Shown here one piece after another: positions 51,690-61,411 of a stretch of 64,000 nt of DNA. Positions within the stretch are counted from its first letter, which is position 1. Each line of letters opens with the position of its first letter. Where the stretch lies: NCBI GenBank assembly GCA_037501455.1, contig CM074864.1, positions 40,140,001 to 40,204,000 of the forward strand, given 5' to 3'. The notes under the pieces are model-generated. The model was not told the origin of the DNA and searched no databases. It worked only from the letters and a program-made list of their open reading frames with translations. The position numbers were made by a program, and so were the translations under genes. The stretch comes from Lantana camara (Eukaryota > Streptophyta > Magnoliopsida > Lamiales > Verbenaceae).

Positions 51690-53600
51690 TGTTAGGAATA
51701 GTGCCCTAGAAAGCCGATTGTATATCTGCTTTGTACTTTTCCTTATTGTAATCACAGACAATCTTTGAATAAAATAATGAATTGAAGCAACACTTCTTTA
51801 TATGCTCTTGTTTGGTATGCGTTTACTTTAGCTGTGCATGTATGAGAACTCCCATAATCCTGATGACTTTAGGACTCTACCATTTAGGTAAAATGGTTCA
51901 TGAAACGAGCCCTATATCACATAAGTCATGATTAGTAAAATACTCCAAGCTAATGAGTCCTACAGACAGTGGGAGTGTCAACCTGACTCCTTTAAGGCTT
52001 GCTTGTGGGATCACTCCCTTAAGAAGGACCACCTTGTTTCATGGAGGTGCAAAGTGTATAGTTGATTTTTGCATGATACATGAGGGTGCTTACTTCCATA
52101 AGTAAGTTCACTCAGGTGACCCGTGTGAGAACATTCCTGAATGGGAAAGGAAGTTTCTATTTTAGGAAATGGAAACTTCCAGATTAGGAAATATCTCACG
52201 AGTCATTGGTGTGATTAATTGATCCTTAGACTTGAGGTTCCATGTCACTTTATGAGTTAACTCTGTAGTCTTAGGTATAAGCTTTAAAGGGTGTCGCCTT
52301 AGACAACTGATTCAAGGCTTATGCTGGGGCTGCACAAGTGATTCATGAAAGTGAATGAGAATCAAGAAAGGACCTACACTTGCATTTGCAACGTGATCTC
52401 TTCTTGTGTAAGTCATTCATATGTCATATGGAGTCCATGGCCAAGGCAATAGATCAAGACATCAGGAAAAGGGTTTCTTGGATTGAGATCAAATGGATAT
52501 GAAATACACTTAGCTTTAAGACCAGATTATTAGGGTTCTGATTATTCCTTTACCCTAGATCTTGGTTGAGAGATAGTAAGTAGGAGGATTGTATCTCACA
52601 TGAATAAATAGACATTCCAATTTAGCTAGGGGTTAAACACCTTTTGCTAGACTATGGTCGTTTAATCTATGGACTGATTAATTAATTAGTGAATTAATTA
52701 ATTAGGGTCACTGCTAATTGAATTGAGAACCTAGAGGGTCACACACAACAACTTGGTTACATGAGTTAAGGTTTTAAAATGATTAAACGAGTTGATCATA
52801 CCAAGAGGGTTCCACACATGTGAAACACACGTGTGGTTCATGTGATTGGCACGTGTCCTTGGGGACACGTGTGTCACACGTGTATATTGTTTATGTATTA
52901 AATAATTAATGTGTTAATTATTTAATAGACTTTGGTTTAATTTTTGAATTAAAATGAAAGTCTTATTTTGGAGAATATAATCTATTTAATTAATTATGAA
53001 TTAATTAATTAGATAAATAAGTTATTTATTTATTAATAAATAAAGTATAATATTATCCAAAAGGGTTTTGGATATTTTAGCTCTCTTAAAAGTTGATTTG
53101 AATTAGAATTCAAAATCAAGGTTTGGAATTACTTGATGATCAAGTAATAAGAGCGAGGGACGAAATCATTAGTCCAAAAGGACTCGGTTCGGCCGCCCCT
53201 CTCTAGCTATATATAGGGGAGCTCGAGCTCCCCTTGAGGATTGATCGATTCTTCTTAGTTCATGTGTTGAACACCATCCTTTCTCCAAGATCACATAAAC
53301 ACTAGGTTGAGCCTAAACACTAACTAGAGAACTAGCATCCTTACTAGTTAGATTGTAGTCAAGTTGGTGGACTATCTCTAGAGAGCTTCAAGTTAGAAGT
53401 TTTTAAAGATTCGAGCTTTACCAAGGAGAGGGGATCAAGCCGCGAGAAGAGCGTTCTTGGGTGGCTTGAAACGCTTCAAGAAAGATTATTGAAAAGTAAG
53501 TTTCTTTACCTTACGAATTTGGATTCACGATTGCGAGTTTCGATCCTTTTGTTGGAAAATTTTAAAATTTCCGCTGCTTTCTGATTCCGTTTTTCCAACA
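51690..53600 (+). mobile_element. Copia 3' LTR (copy 2)
   Basis: At 1,911 bases it is the same length as the LTR at 26,852-28,762, with only scattered changes. The CACGTG cluster is at 52,813-52,888 and the TATA-like 'ctatatatagggg' near 53,210. Confidence 0.95.
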
Positions 53601-53725
53601 CCCTGTGCACGCTCTCATTTGAGATATTCACGTGCGGCCTATGGAGGTTGGGAAGGCATATCGTGGGATAGCTACCCCGTATGTGTATGGTAATGTAGGT
53701 GATAGGGTTTGATTCCCGATGCACC
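53601..53725 (+). mobile_element. Chromovirus LTR fragment (copy 2)
   Basis: It is the counterpart of 28,763-28,887 and is nearly identical to it. Confidence 0.75.
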
Positions 53726-55245
53726 TGTTGAGTTGTATTTTTATACTCCGTTAAGACTTAACTTCTATATCTTTACCCGAATTATAGGAATTTATTAGGT
53801 GTTTATGCTCATTTCAGGTATTTTTACCACGCGAGAAGTTATCAGGACGGAACGGAGAAAACTCAACCAAATTTAAGCTAAAACGAGGATTCACCCGCCC
53901 GGGTAGAATTAGAGAGTAAATCTCCCCGCCTGGGGGAGATTAAGGCAGTAGCTTTCTGCATCAGGGTACCCGGCATGGTACTCCTCTAGTTATTTTTCTC
54001 CCCGCCCAGGGAGTTTGGTCCGACACTTTCTGTAACGAGTCTACCCGGCCGGGTAGTTAGCAGTTATAATTTTACCCGACCGGGTAGTTGTAAATCGCTG
54101 ATACGCTTCTGTTTTACTTTACCCGCCCGGGAAACTTTTGTTCTTATTCTTACCCGGCCGGGTAGGCCTCCTGAGTGTGTTTTTCCATTTGTATATAAGC
54201 CTTCATTCGGGTTTTTCTCGAGGCATCAATCATTTTAACCTAATTGGGAGGTCTGGAGGCAGCTAGGAGAGTCTGGGGAAGGCCACCTTTCCTTTAAAGG
54301 AGTGAAGAAGATGATTTGACAGAAATAGTTTGCTTTCAATTTCTTTTAATGCTTTCTTAGTTTTAATTAAGTAATTTCCATTCTTAGTTTAGTTAGTAAG
54401 ATTTATCCATTGTATGAATTTTTAACCCTTGATATTATTTGAATACTAGTTTATGAGTATGGTTTATTTTCAGAAAGATTCTTCTTATTCTTGGGTTGAA
54501 TTTATGGATATGAGTGGCTAGATCTTAAGAGCTAGGGGAATGACACAAAATGAGGATTAGGTGTTTGATAAAATGTCTAAGTGAATGAGTTTGGTTCTTA
54601 TGTTGGGAAAATGGTTTTAAAGCTTGTATGAGTGTGGCCTACTCGTACTCAATCCTCAATTCACCTTCTAATTGAGAATTTGTTTGTGAATTTGGTAATA
54701 TTTTCCTAAACACTTAAAGTCTAGGTCCAAAGAGATTTAATCTAGCTTTGAGCAATTGAATCATTGATTAATAATGCCAAGCCGCTAATTAGTTAGTGAT
54801 ACTAATCTTGAGTTTTTGGCCTAATCTTTGTTTCAATGATCACGAGAGTGGCTTTATCTTAGGTTAGGTACGCGCACTTGTCTTTAAGAAAAGCTAGTGT
54901 ATATAATTAAGTGATTAGAATTGTAGGAACCATCTTATTTATTGAAGCATTGAGTCTCGACCGAAGCCTTATGAATGTGTTATTCCCCTGGCTCCCTTTA
55001 ATTTCTTGAGTTTCATTTAAGAGTTTGTTTACTTGTTTGCCTTTATTTGCTTGTGTTTACCTTTCTCGTGTTCTTAATTACTATTTCATTACCACTATTT
55101 CCTTCCGGTCTATAGATTAACAAACGCACTTTACAATTGGCCTTGATTTCCCCTTCCCTTGGGATTTGACCCCTTTGTGCTACATTGATTTATTGATGCT
55201 TGCACTTGGGCTTTATTAAAACAGAAAGAAAAAAAAAACACAACA
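53726..55245 (+). mobile_element. Athila 5' LTR (copy 2)
   Basis: It is 1,520 bases, TGTTGAGTTG to ACACAACA, like 28,888-30,409. The palindrome array lies at 53,894-54,166 and TATATAA near 54,193. One palindrome near 53,923 has changed from CCCGCCCGGGGG to CCCGCCTGGGGG, a C-to-T change. Confidence 0.85.
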
Positions 55246-55251
55246 AGTTTT

Positions 55252-55269
55252 TGGCGTCGTTGCCGGGGA
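55252..55269 (+). other. Athila primer-binding site with a mutation (copy 2)
   Basis: TGGCGTCGTTGCCGGGGA differs from the Asp-tRNA complement at one base (C to T). Copy 1 at 30,416 is exact, so the change came after the duplication. Confidence 0.9.
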
Positions 55270-55365
55270 AGGCGTTTGAAATCACTCTTGTTCAAGTGTT
55301 AGTAGTTAGTGATTTAGACCTTTAATTTTATTAATATTAAACTCTTCTTTATCTCTTGTAGGTAT

Positions 55366-56148
55366 ATGCGAAGGGCCCGAAGTTGGGAGAATCTCAAACA
55401 CTACCCCGAGATTGAAAAGAAACTTCGTGCTCTAAGGAAAGGAAGGAGATAAGAAGAGTTAGTTTTACCGTTTCCTCTTGAGATGGAGGACGATCAAAGG
55501 CGTGGCAACTTGCCACAACACCAATCGTTTCCACCCGCTCAACCTAACCAACCACCTTAAAGGCAAATTAGGGAGTATGCCATGCCAAGTATGGAAAACA
55601 TCCAACAAAACTTTGGAAGACCGGGAGTGGGGGCGAACCACTTTAAAATTAAGCCGGCTTATATTTCTCTCCTCCAACAAAATCAATTCACCGGTTTAGC
55701 TACGGAAGATCCCATTTCACATGTGAACTGGTTCATTGAGGTTTGTGACACATTCAAACTCAACAATGTGCCCGAGGAAGCTATTAGGATTCGACTCTTT
55801 CCATTCTCCTTAAGGGATAGGGTGAAAACTTGGCATAGTGCTCTTCCGTATGAGACTAAGGGATCATGGCCTCTATTGTCTCAAGCATTTTTGGATAAGT
55901 TCTTCCTGCACGCTAAAATGGTTAAGCTCCGGAATGAAATCACCTCATTTCGGCAATATGAAGGAGAAAGCCTATACGAAGCTTGGGAACGATTTAAGGA
56001 AATACGAAGGAAATGCCCTCACCATGGATGCGAAGATTGGAAGCTTGTCCAATCATTCTACGGAGGAATTTCCCAAGCCTTGAAGGTCATGATTGACTCC
56101 GCCGCGGGAGGTGCTATAATGACAATGTACGAAGCCGATGCAATATAA
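55366..56148 (+). pseudogene. Athila gag, N-terminal part (copy 2)
   Basis: It has the same layout as 30,530-31,312: start at 55,366 and the shared stop after 'AQPNQPP' near 55,558. An extra stop, TAA at 55,450-55,452, replaces the CAA of copy 1. The Gag core at 55,582-56,148 differs by one residue (Lys-Met-Val for Lys-Thr-Val). It is not functional. Confidence 0.85.
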
Positions 56149-57587
56149 TTCTTGGGCAAATGAAAGGGGTAACACACCTATCCCGAGACCTTCAAGCTCG
56201 ACGCCCGGCATGTTACAAGTTGGAGCGTATACCGCCATGCAAGCTAAGATTGAGGCTTTGGAAAAGCAAGTAGAGAAATTTAAGGTGAATGTCGTGTCAA
56301 ATCAACCCCCTCCTATGCAACATTCAACTTGTGAGATGTGTAGCGGGCCACACAACTATGATTCATGCCCTTATGCTTCTCAAGAAAATCCATCAAATCC
56401 ATCTTCAAGTTCTGAACAAGTAAATGTTCTAAACCAACAAAGGCCACAATACAATCCCTATTCCAACACATACAATCCCGGACTACGCAACCACCCTAAT
56501 TTTTCTTGGTCTAACACCAACAACGCTCAAAATGCCCCCAAGACCACCACCACAACCTAGAAACCCAGGAAATTACCAACAACCTCCTCCTTTCCCTCCA
56601 CAACAAGCCCAAAAGCAAGGATGGGAAGCCGCATTCGAGAAGTTCCTAAATGTTTCCTCGGACCGTTTCAAGAGCTTGGAAACACAAGTGGACCAAGTGG
56701 TTACCCAAAACCGGAACATTGAGATCCAAATTGGGCAACTTGCTAATGCTATAAATCCTAGACCCCAAGGGATGCTCCCTAGAAAGACGGATGCAAATCC
56801 AAGAGAGCATTGCAAGGCAATAACTCTTAGAAGTGGAAAAGCTTATGATGAGCCACATTTGCCTAAACGGCATGAGACCGGTTCGAGTGGTGTAAACAAA
56901 CAAGAAAAGTTGGCGGATGTGAATGTTGACAAGGGAAAAGCAAAGATGAATGAAATGGAAGAGTTGAAGGACAAGAAAGGGAATGAGGGAAAGGAACAAG
57001 AAGGTGAGATAGTAGTGGAAAAGTCAAATTTGGATGAGCATAATGACAAAGAAAAAGAGCCCCCTTTGAAGCCAAATGTTTACATTCCACCTAAACCTTA
57101 TGTTCCACCGGTACCATTTCCACAAAGGCTTCAAAAACAAGCAAAGGAAAAGCAATTTGAGAAGTTCCTTACTATGCTCAAGCAACTTCATATCAACATA
57201 CCATTTGCCGAGGCATTAGCTCAAATGCCATCTTATTTGAAGTTTTTGAAGGAGCTCGTATCAAACAACAAGAAGTTGGAGAACTTTGCAACTATTGCAC
57301 TCACCGAGGAGTGTAGTGCCATTATACAAAGGAAACTTCCACCGAAACTCAAAGATCCTGGGAGTTTTTCTATCCCTCTCACCATTGGTCCTTTACACTT
57401 TGATAATGCCTTATGTGATTTAGGAGCGAGTGTAAGTCTAATTTCTTTGTCTACTTGTGGGAAATTGGGCTCGAAGGAGCTAAGGCCAACCAATATGACT
57501 TTGCAACTAGCGGATCGATCGGTGAAGTATCCAATGGGAGTGCTTGATGATGTGTTAGTCAAAGTGGGAAGTGTTACATACCGGTAG
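56138..57587 (+). pseudogene. Athila gag C-terminus and protease (copy 2)
   Basis: Two frames, 56,138-56,560 and 56,532-57,587, repeat 31,302-32,751 with the same frameshift near 56,536. The Cys motif 'CEMCSGPHNYDSCP' and the protease 'ALCDLGASVSLISLSTC' are kept. Amino-acid changes are few (for example Gly for Arg after 'LSTC'). Confidence 0.85.
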
Positions 57588-58186
57588 ATCTAGTTATTCT
57601 TGATATAGGTGATGATGAGAGCATGTCTCTTATTTTGGGAAGGCCGTTCCTAACGATGGCCAGAGCATTGATTGATGTCAAAAATGGGCGCCTTACCCTA
57701 CAAGTCGGTGAAGAAAAGGTAGAATTCAATTTGTACAAGGCCATGAAGAGTCCCACCGTGGAAGAAAAGTGTTTTCGAGTTGAAGTTGTAGAGGATCACC
57801 GCATGTTTGAGTTACACAATAAGGATTCGTTAGAGCTTTGTTTAGGAGGCTTTGAGAAGATTGAGGGAGAAGAGGAGATCCTTGAAGAGCTTGAGTCATA
57901 TGTGAAGGCATTAGAGGCCACACCCTTCGTTCTCTTCCAAAGGAGGTACCATTTTGAGGATTTGGGAAGTGGTAAACCCCTTCCTCCCCCTTCTTGTGTT
58001 AAAGCTCCCGTACTTGATTTGAAACCCCTCCCCTCTCATTTAAAATATGCATATCTCGGTGATAATGAGAGTTTGTCGGTTATTGTATCTTCGGATCTAA
58101 ATGATGTGCAATTAGATGTCTTATTGTGTGTTTTAAGAATGTATGTAAAAGCTTTAGGATGGTCAATTTTGGATATCAAGGGAATT
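57588..58186 (+). pseudogene. Athila protease end and linker, cut by the Tekay insertion (copy 2)
   Basis: It repeats 32,752-33,350, with 'LILGRPFLTMARALIDVKNG' and the acidic linker, and ends at the GAATT target (58,182-58,186). Confidence 0.9.
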
Positions 58187-60922
58187 TGTGACGCCCCGAT
58201 AATTCGGCCGTACAGGTATGACGTAATTGTTTACCAAATTGCGCAAAATAATTATTTTTCGTGTTTATATAGTAATTTTATTTTAAATGCATTAAATGTT
58301 ATTTACTTTATTTTATTGTTGTTAGTATACTTATATATTTATCTAATTGTTAATTGTGTGAGTAATTTAATGTTAAGTATTTTGTGAATTCTTTACAACT
58401 TGATATTTATTGCATAAATTGAATTGCAACATGAATTAATTTCCCGATTTTGACTTAATTTCGTTGTGGCTTTATTTGATCATTTCATGAAACCTTGAGG
58501 ACCTAATTGCTTGGACTTAATTGATTACATTTCAAAAGCTTGGGGTTTCATTTGCATAACTTATTAATTTGGAGGATTCAATAGCAATTAGAGCAATTCT
58601 TCCTTCTCTTGGAGCAGCATATTAAGTATTGCATCTCCCTCATTCATACAAACATTACATACACATTTGCTCCTCCTTCCTTGTTCAACCGAGCCAACCC
58701 CCTCAAGTTAAGTGGGAGATTTCTTCTATCAAGCCTCATATTTGTGGGATTTGTGGACATTCAAGCATCATCAACATCATATCTTCATCCTATTCCCCAT
58801 TTCTTTCATTTGAGGTATTTTTGGAACTTTGTTGATTTCTTGAAAATATGTGATAGTTAGGGCTTTGGTTGGAATTGGTTAATGTGTGTACTTGTTGTTG
58901 CTTATATGTTTAGGAAGTTTAAGCTTAAGTTATATGCATGTAACTTGTGAAGTTTGGACTTGGAAGCATGAATGAGTATATGGGTTTTAATTGATGAAAT
59001 CTTGATGATCAATGCATGATATGGGAATATATGCTAGATTTTATTGTGCTTTAAGTATGGTCACATGTTTCTTCAAGTTTTGGGTTGCATTTGTTGGTTG
59101 AAGTTGGTGTTTGGGTTGGTTGTTGTTGCTGTCACGTTGATGCCCTATTTTTTTTCTGTTATGCACAGTGACACGGGCGTGTCACTTTTCTTCTCTTCAG
59201 CGTGACACGGGGGTGCATGCTTGTTGGTTGAGTTATTCTTTACCGTGACACGGGGGTGTCACGGTTTACCTTGCATTGGTGACACGGGCGTGTCACCATC
59301 TTTTTCCTGGCTTGTTGTCCGCTGTACTGTGACACGGGGGTGCCACCGCTTGGTGCATTTTGGTGACACGGGCGTGTCACCCTCTGTTTCTCATGCATTT
59401 TGTTTGCATGCTACTGTACATGCATGTGTTTTCATATATTTTGGATATGTATTAAATGTTATTTGATTTAATTGAATATATGTAATTGTTTGTTTCCAAT
59501 TTGAATGCGATTTAACTTGTGCTTCGATTCTATATGAAGTTGTTGAATCAATGTGTTTGAAAGTGTGGAATTATGAGTTCGAATGAATTGAACGATTGAT
59601 TGAATGACTTGATTATATGATTTGATTTCTTAATAGTGCTCATGAACATCTCATAGCATAATCTTATCTTTTATATATTCATATCATGATCATTGCATTG
59701 CCGAGCGTCTTATTTGGTCATATTGAGTCTCACTTCACCGTTCTTGCACAGATTTTGATCCACTTGGAGACGTGGCCGGTCAGTGAGGCTCGTGCTTTCT
59801 TCTTTTGACGGTTTAAGGTGGGTTTCTCTTCTACTTAGATAAAACGACCCGATATATCTCCCTATGTGAAAAGTTTTAAGCCAAAGTAATACGATATATA
59901 TATATATATATATTTTGAGTCTTTTCTCGAGTAAATGATTGCAAACGTAAAGCCCTTATTTCTTGAACCCTACCTAATGTTTTGGCGAGAATGAATGAAT
60001 GTTATGCACGAATGGGGCCCAGGGACTTAGTGTGAGTGGCTATCCGGGGAGGCACAGGCCGACGGTGATCCCTCACACTAGTTCCACCAATGAACGGTGT
60101 AACCGGACCTCATTAGGAGTTAGCGAGGAATGGACGTTGAGCGCCATCTGGGGAGTCATGTAACCCCTTTTGGTCAATGAATGGGTGGTCGGGCCTTGCA
60201 AACCCACCACCAACCCGGAGGAAGAAGGTGTAAATGTTAACGAATGTGCACAAAAGATTGATTGCATGAAAAGAATGAATGAATGAATGTTTAAATGGTT
60301 TACACAAGGTGTTGGTTGGAGATAATGCACGCCCACTCGCCGGGCCAATAATGACCTAATGTTAATGATTCGTTATAATCCCTTTTGATGATTCTTTTCC
60401 CCCACTTGGGAAAGTCTTTAAAAACCTGACTTGGGATTATAACTTGCTTGTGATTGTTTAATTACCGTCATATATTCTATTTATACCCTGTTTTATACCC
60501 ACCAGTCCCTTTTGGACTGAACCCGTTTGCTTTTTAGTTATTTTGTACAGGTGTTGAGGGAGCTAGGCGGGAATTCGAGTCCTAGGTCTTGCATTTACTT
60601 CTAGCTCTTATATTTTGGTCTTACACTGCATACTTTTATTTTGATCATCGTATTTGCTTTGGGCCGTGATGGCAATTGATGATGTATATGAATGATTTTT
60701 GGAGCTTGGATGCTCATGGTATATATATATATGGTATATGTTCGTTTATTGCTTCCGCTTTAATGTTTTATGTTGTTATATAGTTTTAAGGGTTAGCCCG
60801 CCTAGCTTAGAGTGTGTGTTTGTCCCCGTTCGCCGTGATTTGGCTTGGGTATGGATCGTCCATTTCATATTCGGGTCGGGTCTCGGTGCGGGGGATGTGA
60901 CGCCTTGCGCTCGGGTGTTACA
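58187..60922 (+). mobile_element. Tekay 5' LTR (copy 2)
   Basis: It is 2,736 bases, TGTGACGCCCCG to CGGGTGTTACA. The palindrome array at 59,168-59,381 is intact and has no TRIM insertion. At several places it agrees with the 3' LTR of copy 1 and not with the 5' LTR of copy 1. Confidence 0.95.
59168..59381. promoter_or_regulatory. Palindrome array in the Tekay 5' LTR (copy 2)
   Basis: It is the counterpart of 34,333-34,547. The last unit here reads GGTGACACGGGCGTGTCACC, a perfect-arm form, where copy 1 has an A in the centre. Confidence 0.7.
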
Positions 60923-60930
60923 TCCTTAAG

Positions 60931-60942
60931 TGGTATCAGAGC
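60931..60942 (+). other. Tekay primer-binding site (copy 2)
   Basis: TGGTATCAGAGC lies eight bases after the LTR end at 60,922, as in copy 1. Confidence 0.95.
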
Positions 60943-61135
60943 TTAGGGTTGCAAAACCCGGGCTTTCGTGTCGTGTGAGTCAGTCTAGGTCGTTCGGCTT
61001 AGGGACTACTTGACAATGTGTTGCATATACCTATCTTTTGTGCTTAGTTGATTTAAAATTTGAATTTTGATTGAATTATTTGCATTAACATGCATGGACT
61101 AAAAATAGCATGTATTTTTAGTGTTTATTGACAGG

Positions 61136-61405
61136 ATGCCTCCACGTAGACATCGTGACCGATCTCCAGGGCGACGTCATCATCGTGATCGTACTCCTAC
61201 ACCTCCACCTCCACAACCACCGCCGGCAGAGGCCTTTGTTAACTCAGTTATCAATATCATAGATCAAAGGCTGCGAGATTATGTACCATCGGCACCTCCA
61301 GCACCACCTGCACCTGCCGTACCGCCTGAGGCACCGATTTCTATTATACTTAGGGAGTTTCAGAATCAAAGACCTCCCAAGTTCTTCAAGGGAAATGATA
61401 TATAA
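61136..61405 (+). pseudogene. Tekay gag, N-terminal part (copy 2)
   Basis: It is identical in layout to 36,301-36,570. It ends at the same TAA (61,403-61,405), so this stop predates the duplication. Confidence 0.85.
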
Positions 61406-61411
61406 GCGGAA

